From NCBI GenBank assembly GCA_015490115.1, contig WFYM01000126.1, forward strand, positions 1 to 8,048: a stretch of DNA of 8,048 nucleotides, given 5' to 3'. Position numbers and translations under genes: made by a program. The DNA is from Aquificaceae bacterium (GTDB taxonomy: Bacteria > Aquificota > Aquificia > Aquificales > Aquificaceae). This document shows positions 1-6,067 of this stretch, one piece after another; within the stretch, counting starts at the first letter, position 1, and every line of letters starts with the position of its first letter. The notes under the pieces are model-generated. The model worked only from the letters and a program-made list of their open reading frames with translations. It searched no databases and had not been told where the DNA came from.

Positions 1-708
1 AGGAGGCTCGGGAGGATAAGATTGAAGGACGTCCTCGTCTACTCTTCGAACGTGGGGACCATTAAGGTGGCTTCACTCCTCAAGAGGAAGGACGTTGAGG
101 AGCTTCTCGAAACCTTCCACATGAAGAGGAGGTTCGGCATATTCCCCGGTGAAGCTAACCCTTTGATACCCGATTTCAGCTACCCCGCGCACATCCTATA
201 CGCCTCCATAGGTCAGGGGATAGCGATGAACACGCTCACCATCGCCGTCGCCTTCGGGGGACTGCTAACGGGCGAGATAGTCCAGCCCCACATAGTCAAG
301 GAGATAGTCTCACCGACGGGAGAGGTCGTCTACAGGGCTGAGAGGAGGGTCCTGAAGAGAACCCTATCCGAAAAGACGGTAAGGTGGCTGAGGGAAGCAC
401 TCATAGAGGTTGTGGAAAGGGGAACGGGAAAGAGGGCGAGGTCCAGATACTTCACAATAGCCGGGAAGACGGGAACCTCCCAGAAGTTCGACCCTAAAGA
501 GGGTAGGTATTCGAGGGAGAGGGTGGTGACATACTTCGCAGGTGTTTTCCCGGCGACCGAGCCGAGGTTCGTTGGTGTCATAGTGGTCGACGAGCCGAAA
601 GGAAAAAGGCTCTACGGAGGGGAGGTGAGCGCACCTTACTTTAGGAGGCTCGTCGAAAACGTCTCCTTTTACTACGGTCTAAAGCCCGACAAGCTCAAGA
701 AGAGGTAA
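1..708 (+). CDS. Penicillin-binding protein transpeptidase domain (FtsI/PBP2-like), C-terminal part
   Basis: A class B penicillin-binding protein that cross-links peptidoglycan stem peptides in the periplasm. The frame is open from base 1, so the N-terminus, membrane anchor and the SxxK serine motif lie outside the window; the TTG at 22 is simply an internal Leu codon. Two of the three transpeptidase motifs are visible: SSN (bases 43-51) in the context YSSNVGTIKVA, and KTGTS (bases 466-480), followed after about 20 residues by the usual TYFAGVFPATEPRFVGVIVVDEP strand region in pieces. A C-terminal YGGEVSAPYFRRL stretch matches the FtsI/SpoVD type of ending. The division-type (FtsI) and elongation-type (PBP2) enzymes cannot be firmly separated without the N-terminus; the short C-terminus with YGG..AP favours FtsI. 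Its last 30 bp overlap the end of bioD on the other strand. Confidence 0.9.
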   Translation, partial: RRLGRIRLKDVLVYSSNVGTIKVASLLKRKDVEELLETFHMKRRFGIFPGEANPLIPDFSYPAHILYASIGQGIAMNTLTIAVAFGGLLTGEIVQPHIVKEIVSPTGEVVYRAERRVLKRTLSEKTVRWLREALIEVVERGTGKRARSRYFTIAGKTGTSQKFDPKEGRYSRERVVTYFAGVFPATEPRFVGVIVVDEPKGKRLYGGEVSAPYFRRLVENVSFYYGLKPDKLKKR

Positions 709-1332
709 GAGGTCCTCCTCCTTGGCTTTTGGACCTTCCCTCCTCGGCAGGCATAGGGGTCTTATCCCCGTCATCTCCTCGACTATCTTCGGGTTAGTCC
801 TCTCGGAGGGGTCCTTTCCCGTAAAGCCGTTAAGGACTATACCTTTTACTTTGAGACCCTTTTCCTTCGCGAAGAACCAGGTGAGGTATGTGTGGTTTAA
901 GGTTCCGAGTCCGGCCCTCCCAACTATGAGGATGCTAAGATCCCATCTCAGGGCAAGGTCCGCGTAGGTAAAGTTCTTCTTTATAGGAACGGCGAGACCA
1001 CCCGCCCCTTCAACGAGGAGGACCTCGTATTTTCCTTTAAGCTCCTCGAACCTTCTGTCGAGTTCCTCAAGGTCTATCCTCTTTCCCTCTTCAAGCTCAG
1101 CGGCGTAAGGGGAGAGGGGAAGTGAGAACCTGACCGGGACCACCTCTTCTAATGGCTGACCCGTCGCCTCCGAGAGTAGCCTCCCGTCTTCCGGGACTTC
1201 CTTCACGTAAGTCTCAATTGGTTTGAAGCAACCCACTTTGACACCTCTTTTTTTCAGGAGAAGGGCTAAGTTGTAGGTCACGTAGGTCTTCCCGACTCCC
1301 GTGTCGGTCCCCGTAATGAGCAAGGACGCCAT
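679..1332 (-). CDS. bioD: ATP-dependent dethiobiotin synthetase BioD
   Basis: Cytoplasmic enzyme of biotin synthesis that closes the ureido ring of 7,8-diaminopelargonate using CO2 and ATP. The 217-residue length is typical. The N-terminus carries the P-loop GTDTGVGKT (residues 8-16), with Thr11, Lys15 and Thr16 at the positions used by E. coli BioD, then Lys37 in KPIETY (the catalytic Lys37 of the family) and the VEGAGGLAVPI signature (residues 107-117). The ATG at 1332 is the natural start, because the P-loop must begin within about ten residues. No other biotin gene is in the window, so this is an isolated pathway gene. It is divergent from the ChaN-like gene with 17 bp between starts. There is no Shine-Dalgarno sequence, but TAATAT ends 6 nt before the ATG, so the mRNA may be leaderless. 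Its 3' end overlaps the PBP gene by 30 bp. Confidence 0.95.
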   Translation of the reverse strand: MASLLITGTDTGVGKTYVTYNLALLLKKRGVKVGCFKPIETYVKEVPEDGRLLSEATGQPLEEVVPVRFSLPLSPYAAELEEGKRIDLEELDRRFEELKGKYEVLLVEGAGGLAVPIKKNFTYADLALRWDLSILIVGRAGLGTLNHTYLTWFFAKEKGLKVKGIVLNGFTGKDPSERTNPKIVEEMTGIRPLCLPRREGPKAKEEDLLPLLELVGL

Positions 1333-1349
1333 GGGTTTATATTAAATCA
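1333..1349. promoter_or_regulatory. Candidate shared bidirectional -10 element, bioD / chaN-like
   Basis: The entire gap between the two divergent start codons is 17 bp. On the + strand TATATT (1338-1343) is followed by 6 nt and then the ATG of the ChaN-like gene. On the - strand TAATAT (1344 down to 1339) is followed by 6 nt and then the ATG of bioD. The two hexamers overlap almost completely, and the two A residues of the start codons are 18 bp apart, symmetric about base 1341. No convincing -35 box was found on either side; any would lie inside the opposite coding region. The promoter role and leaderless start are inferred from spacing only. Confidence 0.55.
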
Positions 1350-2165
1350 ATGGCTCTTCTCCTGCTCTTTGTAGGAGTCGTCTTCGGGAGCGACTTCGTC
1401 TTCTTCAAGAGGGTCTCCCTCGGGGACATACTCGAAGAGTTGGAAAGGGCGAGGGTCGTATACCTCGGGGAGGTCCACGATTCGGAGGAAGCTCACAGGC
1501 TCCAGCTCGAGGTCATAAGGTATCTCACGGAGAGGGGTCACAGCATAATCCTCGCCATGGAGATGTTCCAGCAACAGTTCCAAAAACATTTGGACGAATA
1601 CGTGGAGGGTGTCATAGACGAGGAGGAGATGCTGACGCTCACAGAATACAGGAAAAGGTGGAAGTTCGACCCCGAGCTTTACGCACCCATATGGAGGTTC
1701 GCGAGGGAAAAGGGCATAAGGATCTTCGCCCTCAACATACCGAGCGAGTTAGTTAAAGAGGTAAAAGAGAAAGGTCTCGAGAACGTAAGGAGCGAATACC
1801 TCCCTTCCGAGATAGTCCCGCCGACGGGAAAATACCTCGACTTCCTGAAGGAGGTTATGGAAAAGCACGAAGAAGTTGACGAAAAAAAGTTCATAGACGT
1901 TCAGCTCGCTTGGGACAGCGGTATGGCTTACAAAATAGCTAAGCTACTCGAAGAGTTCCCCCGACACAAGGTGGTCGTCTTAGTCGGTTCGGGTCACGTC
2001 TGGAGGGGACACGGCATACCTGAGAGGGTGAACCGTATGGTGGGTGAAGTTCCTCAGGCTGTCCTCTATGTTGAGGGGGACGAGGTTCACTTCCTGTTTT
2101 CGAAGGACTTTTCCAAGGAGACTTCGTCCGCAAGTTCTATGAGTGAGCCGAACTGCAGTCCGTAG
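1350..2165 (+). CDS. ChaN-family / Tiki-fold (haem-binding uptake or metalloprotease-like) protein
   Basis: A 271-residue member of the ChaN/DUF399 (cofactor haem-binding) group of the Tiki/EreA-like superfamily. Visible marks are YLGEVHDSEEAH (GExHD, residues 40-44), LAMEMFQ (70-74), NIPSE (129-133) and LVGSGHV (211-217). These Glu/His motifs are the ones that define the superfamily active or metal site. The exact substrate is unknown; Campylobacter ChaN binds haem, and other relatives are peptidases or esterases. The N-terminus (residues 1-13) is hydrophobic like a signal peptide but has no Lys/Arg before the core and no lipobox Cys. ATG 1350 is the first ordinary start after an in-frame TGA at 1317. 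Residues from about 246 are read from DNA that is antisense to recR, and the Ser-rich ending looks like a non-family extension. No Shine-Dalgarno sequence is present. Confidence 0.85.
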   Translation: MALLLLFVGVVFGSDFVFFKRVSLGDILEELERARVVYLGEVHDSEEAHRLQLEVIRYLTERGHSIILAMEMFQQQFQKHLDEYVEGVIDEEEMLTLTEYRKRWKFDPELYAPIWRFAREKGIRIFALNIPSELVKEVKEKGLENVRSEYLPSEIVPPTGKYLDFLKEVMEKHEEVDEKKFIDVQLAWDSGMAYKIAKLLEEFPRHKVVVLVGSGHVWRGHGIPERVNRMVGEVPQAVLYVEGDEVHFLFSKDFSKETSSASSMSEPNCSP

Positions 2166-2695
2166 GAGACGCGGGAGACCTTGACCTTGGGGAACCTGTC
2201 CCTTATTATGCGGATGAGGTAGTTGGCTGTCGCTTCCCCTTCCGCGTTCGGGTTCGTAGCTATTATCACCTCCTTCACCTTATTTTTCCCTATCCTCTCG
2301 AGGAGCTTGTCAACCGTAAGATCTTCTGGGGATATCCCTTCGAGGGGAGCTATCCTTCCCTGAAGGACGTGGTAAACTCCCTTGTAGCGTTCGAGTTTCT
2401 CTATGGCGTAAGCGTCCTGAGACTCCTCTACCACACATACGAACCTCTTCATCCTCTTCGGGTCCTTGCATATACTACAAAGGTCGTCTTCGGTGAGGAG
2501 AAAGCACTCCTTGCAGGGTCTTAATTTTTCCGCAGCCCTTTTCAGGGTCTCTATAACCGAGAGCCTCTCCTCCTTTGTAAGCTTCAAAAGGTTGTAAACG
2601 AGCCTGACAGCACCCCTCTCCCCGTAAGTCGGGATCTTCGTCACCTTTTCGAGGGCATCTCTCAAGGCTTCTGGGAAGACCTCCTCAAATCCCAA
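2087..2695 (-). CDS. recR: Recombination mediator protein RecR
   Basis: RecR forms a DNA clamp that acts with RecO (and RecF) to load RecA at gaps. The 202-residue protein has the standard order: an N-terminal helix-hairpin-helix region with IPTYGERGAVRL (residues 21-32), a C4 zinc finger (Cys61, Cys64, Cys73, Cys76), a Toprim domain starting VCVVEESQDAYAIE (86-99) with ATNPNAEGEATANYL (146-160), and the C-terminal YGLQFGSLIELADEVSL block (178-194). All of these are conserved in place, so it is intact. The start is TTG at 2695, chosen because a GGGGAGGT Shine-Dalgarno sequence lies 6 nt upstream and family homology begins there. Translation is probably coupled to the upstream phosphatidyltransferase gene, whose end it overlaps by 11 bp. 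The 3' end overlaps the ChaN-like gene by 79 bp; homology reaches close to the end, so recR owns the conserved sequence in that overlap. Confidence 0.95.
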   Translation of the reverse strand: MGFEEVFPEALRDALEKVTKIPTYGERGAVRLVYNLLKLTKEERLSVIETLKRAAEKLRPCKECFLLTEDDLCSICKDPKRMKRFVCVVEESQDAYAIEKLERYKGVYHVLQGRIAPLEGISPEDLTVDKLLERIGKNKVKEVIIATNPNAEGEATANYLIRIIRDRFPKVKVSRVSYGLQFGSLIELADEVSLEKSFENRK

Positions 2696-3284
2696 GCCCC
2701 GACCTCCCCATATGCTTCCTTACCTCGTATATCCTCTGGACCGTCGTCCCTATGCTACCCACCGCAACTATAAAGAGGGCGAGAGGTATGAGGTCGAGGA
2801 GGATACCGAGGAGCAAGGTTATCCACCTCTCAGCCCTCTCGAAGGCTCCCCCTATACCGTATACTCCGAGGGCTTCAGCCCTCGCCCTCGTATAGCTGAC
2901 ACCGAAAGAGCCGACGAGTGCGAGGAATGAAAGGAGGGTCCCGTAAGGCTCCCCCTCCTCCGCATACATGAAGCCGAGGGAGAGGAAGGGCAGGGAATCC
3001 GAGAACCTGTCCACCGTAGAGTCGAGGAAGGCTCCGAACTCGGAGTTGGTTCCCGTTTTCCTCGCAACAGCACCGTCAACAGCATCCAAGACCGCACCCG
3101 TCCCGAGGAGAAGGAAGGAGACTATAAGGAGCTTGTAGTAGAGGGTAACCGAGCCTGCGAGTATGAGGAGGAAACCGCCGAGGGTTATCAGGTTAGGGTG
3201 GACACCCTTCTTGGAGAGGAGATCGACGAGGGGACTTATGGTCTTTTCAAATACCGGTCTCAGCTCCCTGCTTATGAAACTCAT
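2685..3284 (-). CDS. CDP-alcohol phosphatidyltransferase, probable phosphatidylinositol-phosphate synthase
   Basis: An integral membrane enzyme that transfers a phosphatidyl group from CDP-diacylglycerol to an alcohol. The complete family signature is present: Asp67, Asp70-Gly71, Ala74-Arg75, Gly84, Asp88 and Asp92 with exact D-x2-DG-x2-AR-x8-G-x3-D-x3-D spacing; the four Asp residues bind the metal. An N-terminal amphipathic juxtamembrane helix (about residues 6-26) precedes several hydrophobic segments (about 32-65, 96-108, 116-132, 152-178). The segment SYTRARAEALGV (130-141) followed by FERAER (148-153) resembles bacterial phosphatidylinositol-phosphate synthases and archaeal archaetidylinositol-phosphate synthases rather than glycerophosphate-type PgsA; I infer inositol 1-phosphate as acceptor. 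It could instead be a PgsA homologue. It is the first gene of an operon with recR. ATG 3284 has no Shine-Dalgarno sequence, and TACTAT lies 7 nt upstream. Confidence 0.85.
   Translation of the reverse strand: MSFISRELRPVFEKTISPLVDLLSKKGVHPNLITLGGFLLILAGSVTLYYKLLIVSFLLLGTGAVLDAVDGAVARKTGTNSEFGAFLDSTVDRFSDSLPFLSLGFMYAEEGEPYGTLLSFLALVGSFGVSYTRARAEALGVYGIGGAFERAERWITLLLGILLDLIPLALFIVAVGSIGTTVQRIYEVRKHMGRSGLGI
2702..2709 (-). promoter_or_regulatory. Strong Shine-Dalgarno sequence of recR
   Basis: On the - strand GGGGAGGT (complement of 2702-2709) sits 6 nt before the TTG start of recR and lies inside the last codons of the upstream phosphatidyltransferase gene. It decides the TTG start and is the only strong, well-spaced ribosome binding site in the window, at a gene that is internal to a transcript. 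Confidence 0.75.
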
Positions 3285-3308
3285 CTAAGAAATAGTATAA
3301 TGCTGGAA
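3285..3308. promoter_or_regulatory. Candidate bidirectional -10 region, phosphatidyltransferase / symporter
   Basis: On the + strand a perfect consensus TATAAT (3296-3301) ends 7 nt before ATG 3309. On the - strand TACTAT (3297 down to 3292) ends 7 nt before the ATG at 3284, and the better-matching TATACT (3299 down to 3294) ends 9 nt before it. The elements overlap head-on. No clear -35 boxes were seen. The role is inferred from sequence and spacing. Confidence 0.55.
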
Positions 3309-4496
3309 ATGAGGAGGCTCCTCACCCTCGAGAACCTCACGCTCCTCTCCATCGTAGGGGGTGTCCTTGCAGGGGTCTTCTTCCCCGTCCTCGGGGAGAG
3401 GATAAAGATCGTGGGTGATATCTTCCTCGCCCTCCTCAAGATGATAATAGTTCCCCTCGTCTTTACCTCCGTCTTCGTCGCCACGCTCGGTCTCGGTAAC
3501 TTGAGGAAGTTCGGGGACATGGGTGTGAAGACAGCGATCTACTACCTCTCGACCACGGGTCTTTCCGTCCTTTCGGGTCTTCTGCTCGTCAGCCTCTTGG
3601 ACCCAGGAAAGGGGAGTGAGATAAAGCTGCCCGAAAGCGGTCCTGAGGTGAAGAAGCTCACCTTCGAGGACTTAGTCTGGAGCATAGTCCCCACGAACCC
3701 GATAAAGAGTTTCACGGAGGGTCACGTCCTCCAGATAATATTCTTCTCCGTTCTTTTCGGACTCGCGACGCTCACAGTGAAAGGAAATAAGCTGGACCAG
3801 ATAAGGGACCTATTCGAAGGTCTAAACGAAGCTCTCATAAACCTGACGAGGTGGGTGGTGAAGCTGACACCCCTCGGTGTCTTTGCCCTCGTCTGCTACG
3901 TGGTCTCGAGCGTCGGTCTCGGAGTCTTAAAATCCCTCTGGGAGTATGCCCTCACCGTTGTTTTGGGTCTTTTGATCCACGCCCTCGTCACCTTACCCCT
4001 TATTGCCTTCTTTTTCGGAGGATACAATCCCTACGCTTACCTGAGGAGCATAAGGGAGGCTCCCCTCCTTGCCTTTTCTACAGCTTCGAGCGCAGCTACC
4101 TTACCCGTTTCGATGCAGGTAGCTCAAGAGAAGGGAGGGGTGAGGAGGGAGACTGCCGGGTTCGTCCTTCCCTTGGGGGCTACCATAAACATGGACGGGA
4201 CTGCCCTTTACGAGTCCGTTGCTGTCGTCTTCATAGCGAACCTCTACGGTATAGAGCTTTCCCTTCCCCAGATGCTCGTTGTATTCCTGACGGCTACCTT
4301 AGCCTCGGTCGGTGCTGCGGCTATACCGGGAGCGGGTCTCGTTATGCTCACCTTAGTTCTCAGCTCCGTGGGTGTCCCCCTCGAGGGGATAGGTGTCATA
4401 GTTGCTGTGGACAGGTTCTTGGACATGCTGAGGACCGCGGTAAACGTCTGGGGTGATCTCAACGGTGCCAAGATAATAGACAGGTTCGTAAATTAA
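3309..4496 (+). CDS. Glutamate/aspartate:cation symporter, DAACS (SDF) family
   Basis: An inner-membrane secondary transporter for acidic amino acids driven by Na+ or H+. Numbering from ATG 3300 (residue 1; the preferred start 3309 is residue 4): multiple hydrophobic segments, a SSAATLP serine-rich hairpin-1 tip (263-269), NMDGT (297-301, cation site in TM7), an AIPGAG hairpin-2 tip (341-346), and DMLRTAVNVWGD (375-386). That last segment keeps the spacing of Asp394, Arg397, Asn401 and Asp405 of the archaeal aspartate transporter GltPh, where the Asp binds the substrate amino group and the Arg the side-chain carboxylate. This favours glutamate/aspartate over C4-dicarboxylates. ATG 3309 is preferred because consensus TATAAT ends 7 nt before it, and ATG 3300 itself falls within that hexamer. 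A longer version from 3198 would run into the divergent neighbour and is rejected. rtcB follows after 5 bp. Confidence 0.9.
   Translation: MRRLLTLENLTLLSIVGGVLAGVFFPVLGERIKIVGDIFLALLKMIIVPLVFTSVFVATLGLGNLRKFGDMGVKTAIYYLSTTGLSVLSGLLLVSLLDPGKGSEIKLPESGPEVKKLTFEDLVWSIVPTNPIKSFTEGHVLQIIFFSVLFGLATLTVKGNKLDQIRDLFEGLNEALINLTRWVVKLTPLGVFALVCYVVSSVGLGVLKSLWEYALTVVLGLLIHALVTLPLIAFFFGGYNPYAYLRSIREAPLLAFSTASSAATLPVSMQVAQEKGGVRRETAGFVLPLGATINMDGTALYESVAVVFIANLYGIELSLPQMLVVFLTATLASVGAAAIPGAGLVMLTLVLSSVGVPLEGIGVIVAVDRFLDMLRTAVNVWGDLNGAKIIDRFVN
4489..4494 (+). promoter_or_regulatory. Weak candidate -10 hexamer before rtcB
   Basis: TAAATT ends 7 nt before the rtcB ATG, overlapping the symporter stop codon. 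It matches TATAAT at four of six bases and there is no Shine-Dalgarno sequence upstream of rtcB. The spacing equals that of the other candidate leaderless starts in this window, so rtcB could have its own transcript as well as being read from the symporter promoter. The evidence is weak. Confidence 0.25.
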
Positions 4497-4501
4497 AGTT
4501 T

Positions 4502-5893
4502 ATGAGCCTGAAGGAAAAGCTCGTGAGGAAGGACCGCTATATATGGGAGCTGCCCGCCGGGACCGTTGAGGGGCAGAGGGTTCCCGTCGTCTTTTACCTC
4601 AGCGACCCCCTCTTCGAGAAGCTCGAGGAAGAAGCCGTAAGACAAGCTGTAAACGCCTCGACCCTCCCCGGGGTAGTCGGTGCCATTTACGTCATGCCCG
4701 ACGTCCACGTTGGCTACGGCTTTCCGGTCGGGGGAGTGATGGCTACCTCAACGAGGGAGGGTGTCATAAGTCCGGGGAGTGTGGGATACGACATAAACTG
4801 CGGTGTGAGGCTCATAGGGACGAACCTAAAGAGCAAGGATATCCTTCCCAAGATAAGGGAGCTTATGAACGAGATACTCGAGAACGTTCCCGCGGGTGTG
4901 GGTTCAAGGGGGACTGTGAAGCTATCGAGGTCGGAGATGAGGGAGGTCCTAACGAAGGGGGCGAGGTGGGCTGTTGAAGAAGGCTTCGGCTTCGAAGAGG
5001 ACCTGAAGAATATAGAAGAGGGTGGTGTCCTTCCGGACGCGGATCCTGAGAGGGCTTCGAAGGAAGCTTTCGAGAGGGGTTCCGACGAACTCGGGACTGT
5101 GGGTTCCGGAAACCACTTTGTGGAGCTTCAGGTGGTCGAGGAGATATACGACGAAAAAACAGCTGGTAGGCTCGGTCTCTTCGAGGGTCAGCTCCTTATT
5201 ATGGTCCACTCTGGTTCGAGGGGGTTCGGTCACCAGGTCTGTACCGACTACCTCAAGATAGCTGTCCAGTCTTTGAAGAAATACCGCATAGAGCTACCGG
5301 ACATGCAACTCGCCTGCATGCCCTTCTCCTCGGAGGAGGGTCAGAGCTACTTCAAGGCTATGAACGCTGCCGCGAACTACGCCTTCGCCAACAGGCAGAT
5401 CCTCGGCTTCAGAACCGCAAACACCGTAAGGAAGTTCCTCGGGATCTCTTGGGAGGAGCTTGGCTACAGGGTAATATACGACCACGCCCACAACATAGCG
5501 AAGGTGGAAAAGCACAGGTCCGCCGAGGTCGTTGTCCACAGGAAGGGGGCGACGAGGTCCTTCCCCGGACAGCCGGTCATAATACCCGGAGACATGGGGA
5601 GGGCTTCGTATCTCATGGTGGGTCTCAAAGGCTCTATGGAGCTTAGCTTCGGGACAGCTTGCCACGGAGCCGGGAGGGTGATGTCGAGGAGGCAGGCTAA
5701 GAAGTTCGTGAAGGAGGTGGGTCTCGAGAAGGTGGTCGGAGACCTCATCGTAGTCGCGAGGGGAAAGGGGACCGTAATGGAGGAGATACCTCAGGCTTAC
5801 AAGGACGTCTCGGAGGTGGTGAGGGTAGTCCACGAACTCGGTATAGCGGGGGTCGTCGCCAAGCTAAGACCTGTCGGGACCCTGAAGGGCTGA
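4502..5893 (+). CDS. rtcB: RNA-splicing/repair ligase RtcB
   Basis: A GTP- and Mn2+-dependent ligase that joins 2',3'-cyclic phosphate (or 3'-phosphate) to 5'-OH RNA ends; in bacteria it mainly repairs cleaved tRNA or rRNA. It is 463 residues, slightly shorter than the 481-residue Pyrococcus enzyme. All signature blocks are present: PDVHVGYGFPVGG (66-78), GYDINCGVRL with metal ligand Cys100, GSGNHFVEL with His205, VHSGSRGFGHQVC with His236, HAHNIAK with His330, RKGATRSFPGQ (347-357), and CHGAGRVMSR (387-396) containing the predicted guanylylated His388. Ligand positions run +2 relative to Pyrococcus Cys98/His203/His234/His329, supporting the start choice. No intein is present. There is no archease, RtcA or RtcR regulator gene in view. 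It follows the symporter after 5 bp, so the two are probably co-transcribed. Its 3' end overlaps the 67-codon ORF by 30 bp. Confidence 0.96.
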   Translation: MSLKEKLVRKDRYIWELPAGTVEGQRVPVVFYLSDPLFEKLEEEAVRQAVNASTLPGVVGAIYVMPDVHVGYGFPVGGVMATSTREGVISPGSVGYDINCGVRLIGTNLKSKDILPKIRELMNEILENVPAGVGSRGTVKLSRSEMREVLTKGARWAVEEGFGFEEDLKNIEEGGVLPDADPERASKEAFERGSDELGTVGSGNHFVELQVVEEIYDEKTAGRLGLFEGQLLIMVHSGSRGFGHQVCTDYLKIAVQSLKKYRIELPDMQLACMPFSSEEGQSYFKAMNAAANYAFANRQILGFRTANTVRKFLGISWEELGYRVIYDHAHNIAKVEKHRSAEVVVHRKGATRSFPGQPVIIPGDMGRASYLMVGLKGSMELSFGTACHGAGRVMSRRQAKKFVKEVGLEKVVGDLIVVARGKGTVMEEIPQAYKDVSEVVRVVHELGIAGVVAKLRPVGTLKG

Positions 5894-6067
5894 CCTTTTC
5901 AGATCCCTCATCAGCCTCAGCTTAGCCATGAGGGAACTCTTTATGTCCCTCACCGGTCTTATACCTCTGAGAGCCATAAGGAGGGGAGGACCCTCTATTA
6001 GGCACTCCTCCCTGCTTGTGGGAACCTCCTCCGCTGAGAACCTGAGCATCCTCCTTAGCCTATCCAT
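5864..6067 (-). CDS. Small basic protein of unknown function (67 aa)
   Basis: I do not recognise this protein. It is Arg-rich (12 Arg, 3 Lys), has one Cys (Cys22) and no membrane segment; a PTSREECLIEGPPLLMALRG stretch sits between two basic, possibly helical arms. All twelve Arg codons are AGG or AGA and Ile is ATA, matching the codon habit of the certain genes here, whereas frames that are shadows of real genes show many CGN codons. AAGGAA lies immediately before the ATG (1 nt spacer), a weak, close-set ribosome site. It starts 21 bp after the UbiD stop, is in the same frame, and is probably co-transcribed with it. It fills the gap to rtcB and overlaps that gene's end by 30 bp. It could still be a chance ORF or a detached C-terminal extension of the decarboxylase. 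Confidence 0.55.
   Translation of the reverse strand: MDRLRRMLRFSAEEVPTSREECLIEGPPLLMALRGIRPVRDIKSSLMAKLRLMRDLKRSALQGPDRS

Noticed and set aside
22..24. TTG as start of the first gene
   Set aside because: The frame is open to base 1 and the sequence begins in the middle of a transpeptidase domain, so this is a truncated gene, not a start.
3198..3308. Longer N-terminus for the symporter starting at 3198
   Set aside because: The extra residues are antisense to the conserved N-terminus of the phosphatidyltransferase, hydrophilic, and unlike the family; the promoter-like TATAAT lies downstream of that start.
3851..4456. 201-codon + strand ORF within the symporter gene
   Set aside because: It is an alternative frame of the certain symporter gene, rich in Arg, Cys and Pro with CGN codons and no family resemblance.
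5294..5833. 179-codon - strand ORF opposite rtcB
   Set aside because: Antisense shadow of rtcB with His/Pro/Arg-rich composition and no start signals.
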